64,000 nt of DNA from Hymenobacter negativus (GCF_017571495.1 NZ_JAGETZ010000006.1:1-64000); one strand, 5' to 3'; positions 18,772 through 30,778 are shown, counted from the first letter of the stretch. Numbers and translations: made by a program. Notes: generated by a model from the letters alone, not told the origin.

Positions 18772-19122
18772 TTACGCAGCCTGGTACGCCTGGCACGCCT
18801 CCACGCAGGCCTGGCAGGCAGCGGCGCAAGCCTGGCAGTGCTCGTGCTGGTGCTGGGCACATTCGGTGTGGCACTTCCGGCAAATTTCGATGCACTCCTT
18901 GAGCACGTGCTGGGCGTGGTCGGAGCCGCGGGCAATGAAGGCGGCGGTAAGGCGGCAGATGTCGGCGCAGTCGCGGTCGAGACGGATGCAGGGCACCATC
19001 ATGGCCACATTCTCTTCGTCGAGGCAGGCGTCGGCACAGAGCTCGCAGGCGGCAATGCAGCGGCTGAGAGCATCGAGAACAGCTTGGTTATTTGGGCGGG
19101 TGCGGGGGACGGGCGTATTCAT
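18772..19122 (-). CDS. Cys-rich four-helix copper-binding protein (Csp/DUF326 type)
   Basis: 116 residues. The cysteines come in the helix-lining CxxxC spacing of copper storage proteins: CIAACELCADAC, then CIRLDRDCADIC, ECIEICRKCHTEC, HCQACAAACQACVEAC. Proteins of this family bind many Cu+ ions inside a four-helix bundle and buffer copper. I start at MNTPVPRTRPNN; an upstream in-frame ATG adds 18 residues without similarity. It is convergent with the HMA-AraC regulator, which suggests a local copper response. Confidence 0.88.
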   Translation of the reverse strand: MNTPVPRTRPNNQAVLDALSRCIAACELCADACLDEENVAMMVPCIRLDRDCADICRLTAAFIARGSDHAQHVLKECIEICRKCHTECAQHQHEHCQACAAACQACVEACQAYQAA

Positions 19123-19312
19123 CGAGACCTTTCTTAGCGGTGGAAGAAATTGATTGATAAGGCTTCTTACGAGCAAGGCGTAGGTGGTGGTCTTTCAAGA
19201 TTCATGCGTCGGGCAATATAATTCGGGGGTAGAGGCAGCCGGGCTCGGCTCGCCAGGCCCGACCTTTGCCCGAAAATGAACCCTGGCGCCCGCTACCGGG
19301 TTAGTCTCCACT

Positions 19313-21721
19313 GTGCCTACTGCCTCGCCCCGCATTCTGCTGCTCACGCCACCGCTCACGCAGCTCAACACGCCCTACCCGGCCACGGCCTACATCAAGG
19401 GCTTTCTGGGCGGGCGCGGCTACACCGTGACGCAGGCCGACATGGGCTTGCAGCTGGTGTTGCGGCTGTTTTCGGAAGCAGGGTTGAAGCGCGTATTTAG
19501 CGCAATCGAAGCCGGTGATTTCGACCTAAGCGATAACGCGAAGCGGATGCTGCGCCTGCAAAACCGCTACCTGGCCACTATTGCTCCGGTCATCCGCTTC
19601 CTGCAAAACAAGGACCTCACGCTGGCCCCGCGCATCTGCCACGGCCGCTTCCTGCCCGAAGCCAGCCGGTTCGATAACGTGGCCGACCTCGAAACCGCCT
19701 TCGGCACCATGGGCCTGACCGACCAGGCCCGCCACCTGGCCACGCTCTACCTCGAAGACCTCGCCGACCTCATTAAGGAAACCGTGGGGCCGCACTTCGG
19801 CTTCTCCCGATACGCCGAGAAGCTGGCCCTCTCCGCCACCAGCTTCGAGCCCCTGCACCGCGAACTGGAAGCGGCCCCCAACTTGCTGGACCGCATGCTG
19901 CTGGAGGAGCTTGCGCCCCTGCTGGCGCGGGTGCAGCCCGATGTTGTGGGCTTCACCGTGCCCTTTCCCGGCAACCTCTACGGCGCCCTGCGGCTGGCCA
20001 AGCACATCAAGCAAACCTGTCCCGCAATTGTAACCATTATGGGCGGCGGCTACCCCAATACCGAGCTGCGCACCATCAAAGAGCCGCGCTTCTTCGACTA
20101 CATCGACTTCCTGACCCTCGACGACGGCGAGGGACCGTGGCTGCGCCTACTGGAGGGACTAGCGGCGCAATTGCGGCCGTCGGTTGGCCAATCGGCGCCT
20201 TATACTGGTCAATCGGAGTTTGCTTCTGGGCAATCGGCGCCCCCTGCTGTAGCGTCCGAGTTTGCTTTTGGCCAATTGACACCTGTATCGGCTGTCTCAG
20301 CGTTTGCTCTTGGGCAATCGGCGCCTTCGTTTACCGAGTTGGCGCCTTACTCGGAGCTATTGCGGCCTTACCGGGCACCCATTGCGGCGGATTTGCCGTT
20401 GCAGCGCACCTTCCTTCGTAACGCGCAGGGTGAAATTGAGTACCGCAACCACCCGTATCCCGATGTGCCTCACCACGAAGTAGGCACGCCCGACTATTCC
20501 GATTTACCCCTGACGGAGTACCTCTCGGTGCTAGAAGTGCTGAACCCCATGCACCGCCTCTGGAGCGACGGCCGCTGGAACAAGCTCACCGTGGCCCACG
20601 GCTGCTATTGGAAGCGCTGCTCCTTTTGCGATGTGACGTTGGACTACATCTCGCGCTACGAAACCGCCCCCAGCACGCTGCTGGTCGACCGCATCGAACA
20701 AATTATCCAGCAAACCGGCCAGACCGGCTTTCACTTCGTGGACGAGGCCGCGCCGCCCCTGGCCCTGCGCGACCTCGCCGTGGAGCTGCTCAAGCGCCGC
20801 GTGCCCATCACCTGGTGGGGCAACATTCGCTTCGAAAAAACCTTCTCCGCCGACCTCTGCCGGCTGCTGGCCGCCTCGGGCTGCATCGCCATTTCGGGCG
20901 GGCTCGAAGTGGCATCGGACCGCCTGCTGGCCCTCATGGAGAAGGGCGTGACCATTGCGCAGGTGGCCCGTGTGGCCGACGGTTTCACCCAGGCCGGCAT
21001 CATGGTGCACGCCTACCTGATGTATGGTTTCCCCACTCAAACCGCCCAGGAAACCATCGACAGCCTCGAAGTGGTGCGCCAACTGTTCGCGGCCGGCGTG
21101 CTGCAAAGCGGCTACTGGCACCGCTTCTCGATGACGGCGCACTCGCCCGTGGGCAAAAATCCGGCGAAGTACCAGGTGGCCGCCATTGGCCCTGAGCCCG
21201 CTGGCTTCGCGTGGAACGACCTCTGGCACGACGACCCCCTCGGCACCGACCACGAAGCCTTCGGCCCCGGCCTGGCCCAAAGCCTCTACAACTACCTGCA
21301 CGGCGTAGCCCTGGATGAGCCGTTGGCCCGCTGGTTCGACTTCAAAACCCCGCGCCCCAGCACCCCGCGCCACCTTGTGCAGCAGGCCCTGCAAGCCCCC
21401 GAAAAACCGGATTTTGCCCGACAGAATCAGCGCTTGTTCTGGCTCGGCAACGCGCCCGAAATCCGCATTGAGCCCGGCAAAAAAGCCCCTCGCGCCATCC
21501 TCACCTGCTATGAGCAGGCCGAGGATTTTGAAGTGAAAACCACCGAGGCCGCGGGCCGTTGGTTACACCAGCTCCTCACCCAACTCACCGCTGATTACGA
21601 TACTAAAATGCTGCTGAAGGACGCGGCGGCTTCCTTTCCGAAGTCGGAAGGGCCATTCGAGGCATTCCTACAAAGTCCGGCCTGGCAGCTGCTGCGCGAA
21701 AAGGGGCTGCTGATTATTTAG
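19313..21721 (+). CDS. B12-binding-domain radical SAM protein
   Basis: 802 residues from a GTG start. An N-terminal cobalamin-binding Rossmann-like domain (PRILLLTPPLTQ; VGFTVPFPGNLYGALRLAKHIK near 220) precedes a radical SAM core whose 4Fe-4S cysteines are Cys431, Cys436 and Cys439 in GCYWKRCSFCD. The CX4CX2C spacing differs from the classic CX3CX2C. A C-terminal region of about 200 residues follows. Between the two domains (residues about 293-345) lies a low-complexity insert with repeated GQSAP-type units. The reaction is unknown; the family methylates or rearranges unactivated carbons. The cell also has a B12 uptake unit 3 kb upstream, which fits its cofactor need. Confidence 0.85.
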   Translation: MPTASPRILLLTPPLTQLNTPYPATAYIKGFLGGRGYTVTQADMGLQLVLRLFSEAGLKRVFSAIEAGDFDLSDNAKRMLRLQNRYLATIAPVIRFLQNKDLTLAPRICHGRFLPEASRFDNVADLETAFGTMGLTDQARHLATLYLEDLADLIKETVGPHFGFSRYAEKLALSATSFEPLHRELEAAPNLLDRMLLEELAPLLARVQPDVVGFTVPFPGNLYGALRLAKHIKQTCPAIVTIMGGGYPNTELRTIKEPRFFDYIDFLTLDDGEGPWLRLLEGLAAQLRPSVGQSAPYTGQSEFASGQSAPPAVASEFAFGQLTPVSAVSAFALGQSAPSFTELAPYSELLRPYRAPIAADLPLQRTFLRNAQGEIEYRNHPYPDVPHHEVGTPDYSDLPLTEYLSVLEVLNPMHRLWSDGRWNKLTVAHGCYWKRCSFCDVTLDYISRYETAPSTLLVDRIEQIIQQTGQTGFHFVDEAAPPLALRDLAVELLKRRVPITWWGNIRFEKTFSADLCRLLAASGCIAISGGLEVASDRLLALMEKGVTIAQVARVADGFTQAGIMVHAYLMYGFPTQTAQETIDSLEVVRQLFAAGVLQSGYWHRFSMTAHSPVGKNPAKYQVAAIGPEPAGFAWNDLWHDDPLGTDHEAFGPGLAQSLYNYLHGVALDEPLARWFDFKTPRPSTPRHLVQQALQAPEKPDFARQNQRLFWLGNAPEIRIEPGKKAPRAILTCYEQAEDFEVKTTEAAGRWLHQLLTQLTADYDTKMLLKDAAASFPKSEGPFEAFLQSPAWQLLREKGLLII
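20190..20345 (+). repeat. Degenerate in-frame tandem repeat inside the radical SAM gene
   Basis: Units related to TTGGCCAATCGGCGCC and TTGGGCAATCGGCGCC recur about every 30-36 bp and encode GQSAP, GQSEF, GQLTP. This is a low-complexity linker in an otherwise globular protein. Confidence 0.75.
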
Positions 21722-21790
21722 CTGAGCTCCAGGGCAGGAATATGTCTAAGTAATAAATCGCCAAATTCTGGTCGAATAAGCAGCGCCGTG

Positions 21791-22855
21791 CTATTCGCCT
21801 TGCAGCCAGTGCACCACGTCAGATGGCAGCCCTGGCCCGAAGCGCGGGTTCAACCCGTCCGAAACCAGTAAGTCGGGCCCGGTGGCGCGGTAAGGGCGCA
21901 CCGTGGACCCGCGCCGGCTGCCCAGAGCCGTGCGCATGGCGGCAGCCTGCGCGTTTGCCCCCGGCCCGCCGTACAAGGCCAGTGTAGGCAACTTTCGGCC
22001 GCGCAGCTCCCGGAATGCTGCCCGCGCATCGGGCGTCACCATCGTATTCTGGGTGATGAAAAAGGCGGTGCGAGGTGCATTAGCCCCCGCCAATACAGTA
22101 GCTAGAACCGTGGCGCGGTTGCCCACGGCCCAGGCCCCAATATTGGTTGTATCGGCACCGGAAGTGCCACGCAAAAAGCGCAATGCTGCTTCCAAACGTG
22201 GGGTCTCGGCCGCTGTAGAGGTCGAGTCGACGGACGGTAGCAGCAGCACAATCAGGCCTTCGCGGGCCAACGCATCGGCCCAGATAGCTGCTGTAGGGGC
22301 GGTGCTGGCGTCGGGCAGCAGGGCGAGGGCCGCGCCGGGCGTGGTGGTGTCGGCCGGCGCAAAGAGCCAGGCTGAACCGTTGGCCTGCGGCACTTCTTCC
22401 ACGCGGTAGGTACTGGGGGTGGGTACCCCGCGCTTAACCAGAATAGTTTTGACCTGTACTGAGTCCAGGGCCAGGGTACCGCGCCAGAAGTCGCCATCTA
22501 GCGTTAGGGTCAGCACCTGGCCGGGCCGGGCGGGCCGGGTGAGGCGCAGCTGGTTGTTGCTGAAAATGATGGTGTCGGACACGAAACTCAGGGTGCCGGC
22601 TCCGGCCACCGTCAGCTCGGCCTCGTAGTGGCCGGGGCTGGGGTGGCGAATATCCAGCGCCGCCCGGGTTTCGGCCTGCCCGTCCGCCCCCAGGCTGCCC
22701 TCGTAGTGCCCCACAGGCGGGGTGGCCGCTTCCGTGGTCTGCTCGTGGTGGGACTGGCAGCCCGCCAGCAACATCCCCGTCCACACCATCCCTAAAATCC
22801 CGCTATTGAAACGGCGACGAGTATCATGCGAATGGATAAGCGGGAGGATGGGCAT
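21791..22855 (-). CDS. Lipoprotein with degenerate alpha/beta-hydrolase-like domain
   Basis: 354 residues with a lipobox (TGMLLAGC, Cys near residue 33). The first half is a beta-rich domain (VGHYEGSLGADGQAE). The second half follows an alpha/beta-hydrolase order: ALALLPDAST, LIVLLLPSVDST, NIGAWAVGNRATVLA, LPTLALYGGPG. The nucleophile elbow, normally GxSxG, reads WAVGNRA, so the catalytic Ser seems absent. It may be a binding protein or a decayed enzyme. Confidence 0.6.
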   Translation of the reverse strand: MPILPLIHSHDTRRRFNSGILGMVWTGMLLAGCQSHHEQTTEAATPPVGHYEGSLGADGQAETRAALDIRHPSPGHYEAELTVAGAGTLSFVSDTIIFSNNQLRLTRPARPGQVLTLTLDGDFWRGTLALDSVQVKTILVKRGVPTPSTYRVEEVPQANGSAWLFAPADTTTPGAALALLPDASTAPTAAIWADALAREGLIVLLLPSVDSTSTAAETPRLEAALRFLRGTSGADTTNIGAWAVGNRATVLATVLAGANAPRTAFFITQNTMVTPDARAAFRELRGRKLPTLALYGGPGANAQAAAMRTALGSRRGSTVRPYRATGPDLLVSDGLNPRFGPGLPSDVVHWLQGE

Positions 22856-22870
22856 GCGTGAAAGTAGGCG

Positions 22871-23416
22871 TTAGCGGCCAGCCAGGCCTTTGCGCAAAAT
22901 CAAATCGGTCTGGGTGTCCTGGCCCAATTGAAACGCATGCTGCCCAATTTCGCGGAAGCCAAACCGTTGGTAGAAGGCCCGTGCCCGCTCATTCTTCTCC
23001 CACACTCCCAGCACCACAGCGGTGCAGTGTAGTTGCTCGGCCAGCGCTAGGATGCTGCGCATCAGCGCGGCTCCCAGGCCGGTGCCCTGCCAGTCTTCCC
23101 GCACATAGAGCTGCTTAATTTCCAAGCGGCCAGCTGTGTCCTGGGATTCGGGCACGCCTAGGTCAGAATTGTCCTGCAGCTTGGCGTAGCCAACGGCTTC
23201 GCCCTGCATATGCGCGATGAGAAAGGTGATTTCCGGGTCTTGCAGCTCAGCAAGCTGGATTTCCGGGCCGAAGGTCTGGGCGACAAACGCCGCCATGTTT
23301 TCTGGCGTGTTTTGGGCCTGATAGGTCTCCATAAATGTTTGGCGACCTACCTCAGCCAATTGGGTGGCGGTGGCAATGTTGGCTTTCGCCAGTGAAATAC
23401 GCAGGGGAGATGACAT
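22871..23416 (-). CDS. GNAT family N-acetyltransferase
   Basis: 181 residues. The acetyl-CoA-binding part of the GNAT fold is plain: LEIKQLYVREDWQGTGLGAALM (motif A, Q/RxxGxG/A) followed by AVVLGVWEKNERARAFYQRFGF (motif B). The N-terminal FMETYQAQNTPENMAAFV is typical of PaiA/spermidine-acetyltransferase-like members. The substrate is not known. It is followed downstream by the hydrolase-like lipoprotein gene on the same strand. Confidence 0.88.
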   Translation of the reverse strand: MSSPLRISLAKANIATATQLAEVGRQTFMETYQAQNTPENMAAFVAQTFGPEIQLAELQDPEITFLIAHMQGEAVGYAKLQDNSDLGVPESQDTAGRLEIKQLYVREDWQGTGLGAALMRSILALAEQLHCTAVVLGVWEKNERARAFYQRFGFREIGQHAFQLGQDTQTDLILRKGLAGR

Positions 23417-23441
23417 CGCGCAAAGGTAAGGCCCGCCGTTT

Positions 23442-23711
23442 CTACAGCATTTCGTTACGGTCCGGGTTGCGAGTCGCGCGGTCGCCACGCCGCATTTGCA
23501 GCCCCCAACGCATCAGCAGCCCACTGGCAAGCAAGCCTAATAAGTTGACCGACAGCAGGGCAACCGACGCCGTGTCGACCCCGCCTACGTACCAGCCGTA
23601 CACGCTTACGCCCACCTTCAGCAGCAGGCCCAGCCCCAAAAGGAAGCCGCTGCATATCAACAAAAGGCCCACCAAGCGGCTGGTGGCAGGGGCAAGGGGA
23701 GGGGTAGCCAT
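23442..23711 (-). CDS. Small membrane protein, two segments
   Basis: 89 residues with two hydrophobic stretches (about 12-38 and 46-68) and a charged tail (RRGDRATRNPDRNE). No family recognised. It lies 25 bp upstream of the GNAT gene and may be cotranscribed. Confidence 0.55.
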   Translation of the reverse strand: MATPPLAPATSRLVGLLLICSGFLLGLGLLLKVGVSVYGWYVGGVDTASVALLSVNLLGLLASGLLMRWGLQMRRGDRATRNPDRNEML

Positions 23712-23810
23712 AATGTTAGTTGATACGCACTGGGCAAATCCAGGGTTAGGGCACCCCGCCGGATTGCGAATCCGGTTCTTTGGCGTAATTTCGTTGCACC
23801 AAAGTATCCT

Positions 23811-23883
23811 GCGAGAGTAGCTCAGTTGGTAGAGCATCAGCTTCCCAAGCTGAGGGTCGCGAGTTCGAACCTCGTTTCTCGCT
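23811..23883 (+). tRNA. tRNA-Gly (anticodon CCC)
   Basis: Acceptor arms GCGAGAG/TTCTCGC pair (one G-U), the D arm GCTC AGTTGGTA GAGC, anticodon stem TCAGC/GCTGA with loop TTCCCAA, and T arm GCGAG TTCGAAC CTCGT are all present. CCA is not encoded. The anticodon CCC reads GGG. Confidence 0.95.
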
Positions 23884-24119
23884 CATTTAAAAACAGCCAT
23901 TTAGCTTCATTGCTAGGTGGCTGTTTCTAGTTTGGCGCATAAGGTAGGATTGGGGCCGATGTGCTTGTAATGCCAGGCATCACTATTAGAGGGAATGCTA
24001 TCGTGTGGCAAAATGCGTCTGCTATAGCATCGTAGCTGAGGTGCTAGCGTGGGTAGTAAAACACCTCTAGCCGGAGCGGTAGGCAGCAGGGCCCACTACC
24101 CGCTCCGACTTACACCGCC

Positions 24120-26354
24120 TTATATCAGCTTGTCGGGCGTGATGGGAAGCTCGCGCACCCGCTTACCGGTGGCGTTGAACACGGCGTTGGCAATGGCCGG
24201 CGCCACGCCGATGGTGGCAATTTCGCCGATGCCTTTCGTGCCCAGGGCATTGACGTGCGGGTCGGGCTGGTTGACAAAAAAGACCTCCACAGCAGGGGCG
24301 TCGGCGTGCACTGGTACGTGGTAGTCGGCCAGGTCCTTGGTCACGTAGCGGCCGAAACGGTCATCGATGAGGGCGTGTTCCATCAGGGCCATGCCAATGC
24401 CGCCCACGGCGCCGCCTTTCATCTGGTTGCCAGCAGTTTTTTCGTTAATGATGGTGCCCGCATCGGCGCAGCTCACCAGCTTGCTTACCCGCACTTCGCC
24501 CGTGAGTTGGTGCACCCGCACTTCGGCAAAATGTACCGAGAACGAGTACATCGAGTACTTCTGGCCATCGGGGCCGGGTTTGGAATCCACGGCTACGGCG
24601 GTGCCGCCGGCCTGCCGCACCAGGTCGACGTAGTTGGCGCGGGCGGTGGGGTTGCCATTCAGGGTGAGGTAGCCGTCGGCAAACGCCACGTCTTCTTTGC
24701 GGGCTGCGGCAAAGGCGCTGTTGCCGGTGGCTGCCAGTTCGCGCAGCTTGTCTTTGAGGGCTAGGCAGGCTTCTTGCACGGCCGGGCCTACGCTGTTCAC
24801 GATGGCCGAGCCACCCTGCGTAGGGGCCTGCGCAAAAGTGGAGTTGCCCCATTCAAACCGGATTTTCCCAGGTTCCAGGCCCAGGGTGTCGGCAGCAATC
24901 TGGGTCATGGCTGTACCGGTGCCGGGGCCAATGTCCGTGACGGCGCTTTGCAGCAGCACCGTGCCATTGGGCAGCAGCTGGGCGTTGGCTTTGGACGAGC
25001 CGCGGTGCGCCCCAAACGTGCCCACGCCCATGCCATAGCCGATAAGCCAGTCGCCCTCGCGCAATGCGCCAGGCTTGAGCTGGCGCTTGCTCCAGCCAAT
25101 GCGGTCGGCGCCGGCCTTGTAGCATTCCTTGAGAAATTTCGTGCTCCAGGGGCGGTTCCGCTCGGGGTCCTGCTCGGTGTAGTTGCGCAGGCGAAACTCC
25201 AACGGGTCGAGGTTCAGCAGGTGGGCCATTTCGTCCATGGCCGATTCCAGGGCAAAAGCGCCGGTTGCTTCGCCGGGACCGCGCATCCAAATGGGCGAGC
25301 CAATATCGAGGGCCACCAACCGGTAGCGTGTGGTGAGGTTGGGAGCCTCGTACATCATGCGTGTCTGGCCCAGTGTGGACTCGGTAAACTCCTCGTAGGT
25401 GGAAGTCTGCCCCACGGCCTCGTGCGTAATGGCCGTGATTTTACCATCCGGCGTGGCACTCATCCCGATTTTCTGCCAGGTGTGGGGCCGGTAGCCCACC
25501 ATCGTGAACATCTGCTCGCGGGTGAGCATGAGCTTCACCGGCCGGTTCACCACTTTGGCGGCAATGATGGCTGCCGACTCGTGGGGCCAGCTGTGCAGGG
25601 CATTGCCGAAGGCCCCGCCCACGAAGGTGGCAATCACCTTCACGTTCTCCTCGGGCAGGCCCCACTGCTTGGCAAAGTCGCGGCGGGTGGCCATGGTGCC
25701 CTGGGTTTTGTCGTAGAGCGTAAGCCGGTCGGGAGCTTCCCAGTGAGCCGTAATGGCCTGGAGCTCCATGGGATGGTGCACTTCGGTCGGAATCACGTAC
25801 TCGGCTTCCAGTTTCAGCGCACCGGTTTTGTAGGCGTCGGCCTGGCCGCGCTGGTAGTCGGCCACCGGCGACTTAGGGTTTTTCTTCGCCTGCGTTGGCA
25901 GGAAGGCATTGGGCCGATTGGCTTCCAGGTTGGTTTGGTGGGCTTCCTTGGCATATTGAGCCTTGACCAGGCCGGCGGCGAAGCGGGCCCGCTCCAGGGT
26001 GTCAGCCACCACTACGGCAATGGGCTGGTCGTTGAAGCGAATTTTATCATCGACCAGCACCTGCAGGGCACTGCCGACGGTTTGGGGCTGCGAGGGGTCT
26101 TTGCCTTCCGGCTTGGTGCCCGGGGCCTTGGGGGCGTTGAGGTGGGTAATAACGGCCAGCACACCGGGCGCGCGCTCGGCATCTTTTGTATCGATGCTGG
26201 CGAGGCGGCCCTTGGCAATGGTGCTGCCCACGAGTACGGCATAGGTAATGCCCGGCAGCTCGTACTCGGCTGAGTAAGTGGCCGCGCCGGTCACTTTCAG
26301 CCGACCGTCCACCCGGTTCATACCGGTCCCAATTTGCTTGCTTAGTGGTTTCAT
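24120..26354 (-). CDS. Molybdopterin-binding subunit of xanthine dehydrogenase family oxidoreductase (PaoC-like)
   Basis: 744 residues. It carries the large molybdenum cofactor subunit of an aldehyde oxidoreductase: NRVDGRLKVTGAATYSAEY at the N-terminus, GGAFGNALHSWPHE in the cofactor region, IWMRGPGEATGAFALES, and GTKGIGEIATIGVAPAIANA near the C-terminus with the conserved catalytic Glu (KGIGE). Third gene of the operon (iron-sulfur, FAD, Mo subunits). The complex oxidises aldehydes or N-heterocycles; the substrate cannot be named. The Tat signal on the iron-sulfur subunit implies export of the assembled complex to the periplasm. Confidence 0.9.
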   Translation of the reverse strand: MKPLSKQIGTGMNRVDGRLKVTGAATYSAEYELPGITYAVLVGSTIAKGRLASIDTKDAERAPGVLAVITHLNAPKAPGTKPEGKDPSQPQTVGSALQVLVDDKIRFNDQPIAVVVADTLERARFAAGLVKAQYAKEAHQTNLEANRPNAFLPTQAKKNPKSPVADYQRGQADAYKTGALKLEAEYVIPTEVHHPMELQAITAHWEAPDRLTLYDKTQGTMATRRDFAKQWGLPEENVKVIATFVGGAFGNALHSWPHESAAIIAAKVVNRPVKLMLTREQMFTMVGYRPHTWQKIGMSATPDGKITAITHEAVGQTSTYEEFTESTLGQTRMMYEAPNLTTRYRLVALDIGSPIWMRGPGEATGAFALESAMDEMAHLLNLDPLEFRLRNYTEQDPERNRPWSTKFLKECYKAGADRIGWSKRQLKPGALREGDWLIGYGMGVGTFGAHRGSSKANAQLLPNGTVLLQSAVTDIGPGTGTAMTQIAADTLGLEPGKIRFEWGNSTFAQAPTQGGSAIVNSVGPAVQEACLALKDKLRELAATGNSAFAAARKEDVAFADGYLTLNGNPTARANYVDLVRQAGGTAVAVDSKPGPDGQKYSMYSFSVHFAEVRVHQLTGEVRVSKLVSCADAGTIINEKTAGNQMKGGAVGGIGMALMEHALIDDRFGRYVTKDLADYHVPVHADAPAVEVFFVNQPDPHVNALGTKGIGEIATIGVAPAIANAVFNATGKRVRELPITPDKLI

Positions 26355-26366
26355 AGGTAAGGGGGT

Positions 26367-26439
26367 GTAGCGTGGACTCTGCGATTCCGCGCTGGAGCGA
26401 ACATCCTGACAACGCGCAGGCTTCCGGAGCCCACGCTAC
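26367..26439. repeat. REP-type palindromic element, GTAG class (copy 2)
   Basis: Arms GTAGCGTGGACTCTGCGATT and GGAGCCCACGCTAC; the outer arm is nearly the same as in the element at 12881-12972. It occupies the gap between the Mo and FAD subunit genes. Confidence 0.75.
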
Positions 26440-26441
26440 AG

Positions 26442-27418
26442 CTAAGCGGTTGTGGCAGTTTTCAGGGCTTGAATGAGCGTATTCGGGGCCAGTTTCAGCT
26501 TATAGGCATTGTGCTTGAAGGCTTTTGCGCCTTGCATAGCCACCTCTGCGGCCTGCCGGAACGTGGCTTCCGTGGCGGGTTTGCCAACCAACGCCTGCTC
26601 GGCCGCCGTGAGGCGCCAGGGCTTGTGGGCCACTCCGCCCATAGCCAGCCGCGCGGCTTTGATGGTGTTGCCGTCCAGCTCCAGTGCGGCGGCAGCACTC
26701 ACCAAGGCAAAAGCGTAGCTGGCGCGCTCGCGCACCTTATAGTAGCTCACGTGCTTGGTAAAGGGGGCATCAGGCACGTCTACGGCGGTAATCAGCTCGC
26801 CCGGTTCCAGGTTGGTGTCGCGATGGGGCGTATCGCCGGGTAGGCGGTGGAAGTCGGCAAAGGAAATACGGCGGTCGCCCTTGGGGCCACTCACCAGCAC
26901 GGTGGCATCGAGGGCCACCAGGGCCACGCTCATGTCGGAGGGGTGCACGGCAATACACTTGTCCGAGAAGCCGAAGATGGCGTGCATGCGGTTTATGCCT
27001 TCCAGGGCGCCACAGCCGGTGCCAGGCTCGCGTTTGTTGCAGGGCATGGTGGTGTCGTAGAAATAGGGGCACCGGGTGCGTTGCAGCATGTTGCCGCCCA
27101 CCGTAGCCATGTTGCGCAGCTGGGCCGAGGCCCCGGCGTTGAGGGCCAGTGCCAGTAGCGGCTGCTTTTCGCGCACCAGCTTGTCGTCGGCTACGGCCGA
27201 GTTCAGGGCCAGGGCGCCGATGCGCAGGCCGTTATTCTCCCGCTCAATTTTGGCGAGAGGCAGGCGGTTGATGTCGACCAGCTTTTGCGGCGTCATCACG
27301 CCGCGCTTCATCAGGTCCACGAGGTTGGTGCCGCCGGCAATGAAGGTGGCATTAGCATCTTTGGCCACGGCTTCAATGGCGGCCTGCTGCTTGGTAGGCC
27401 GTACGTATTGGAACTGGT

Positions 27419-27422
<4 letters not shown>
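26442..27422 (-). CDS. FAD-binding subunit of xanthine dehydrogenase family oxidoreductase (PaoB-like)
   Basis: 326 residues starting at MNQFQYVRPTKQQAAIEAV. The FAD-binding motif FIAGGTNLVDLMKRGV lies near residue 30, and RNMATVGGNMLQRTRCPYF near 105 is the second FAD contact. Four cysteines in TRCPYF and MPCNKREPGTGC suggest the extra 4Fe-4S cluster known in PaoB. Its start overlaps the stop of the iron-sulfur subunit gene by 4 bp (ATGA), so translation is probably coupled. It passes electrons from the molybdenum subunit's iron-sulfur partner to the acceptor. Confidence 0.9.
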
Positions 27423-30076
<2,654 letters not shown>

Positions 30077-30100
30077 TAATACAGCTGTGTAAAACCTGAG

Positions 30101-30280
30101 TTTGCAGCATAGCCGCAACACCGCTACAAGTTGGTGGCCCCCGAATAATAGAGGCGAGAAGAAGCCGCGTAGCGACGACAGAACCAATTGGAAATCTGTC
30201 ACCGCTACGCGGCTTTTCTAGTTCATACCCGGGGTTGGCTACCAACCTGTCGCCACGTTGCTGCTATGCTGCTTGCGGTT
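30101..30280. repeat. Nested palindrome, MITE- or BIME-like
   Basis: Outer arms TTGCAGCATAGCCGCAAC (30102 on) and its partner TTGCTGCTATGCTGCTTGCGG (30259-30279) pair imperfectly. Inside lies a second hairpin AGAAGCCGCGTAGCG/CGCTACGCGGCTTTTCT at 30159-30219, which can also act as terminator for the regulator gene. Confidence 0.65.
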
Positions 30281-30778
30281 TTGGGGTTTGTGTCTTCTGG
30301 GCCTTTTCCATCGTGCTGGCATGTGGTCGGTGCCGTCCTGTATCCGCTCCAATTGACGTTCGGTGAGTGAGCACTCATTCGCTGATTCAGGGCTTTGGAG
30401 CTGGAGTTCTTAAATGCATAAAACTGCCCGCTTTATCAGCGAATTCAGGAGGTTTCGGCCTCTTTTTTCAAGGGAAAACATAGCTAAACTGGCTATACAA
30501 CCTCAATATTTTGGTGTCATTTTTATGGTATATTGAATTGTTATTCAATGCTATGAGGATGTAGCAGATTAATATTTTTGATACTCCTGTTTGACAAATT
30601 CCAGTCGGTGGGGGGGAGGTATAGTTTTGCCACTGTTCCCACCCCAAACGATTGCTGCCGCCGCTGAAAATGTACATTCGGCGTAGCGGCAGAACAGCGG
30701 AGGGGAGGAAGCCCGAATGGAAGCCAGATGGTACCGTTCGGGCTCCAAAATTTTTGCAACTCACCAAAAATCCCACCC
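30281..30778 (+). promoter_or_regulatory. susC upstream region with candidate operator
   Basis: About 500 bp without a gene. The part nearer susC turns AT-rich and holds the inverted repeat ATTGAAT-TGTT-ATTCAAT (30532-30549), a possible binding site for the SusR-like activator. TAGTTTTG at 30622-30629 matches the TAnnTTTG -7 pattern; the best upstream TTTG (30590) is about 8 bp farther than usual, so this promoter is weakly supported. Confidence 0.4.

Noticed and set aside
20190..20345. Tandem repeat in the radical SAM gene as a CRISPR-like array
   Set aside because: It is in frame, degenerate and codes for a linker; the frame stays open through it.
24774..26273. 499-codon plus-strand open frame opposite the molybdopterin subunit gene
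   Set aside because: Shadow of the minus-strand gene, which carries the full set of family motifs.
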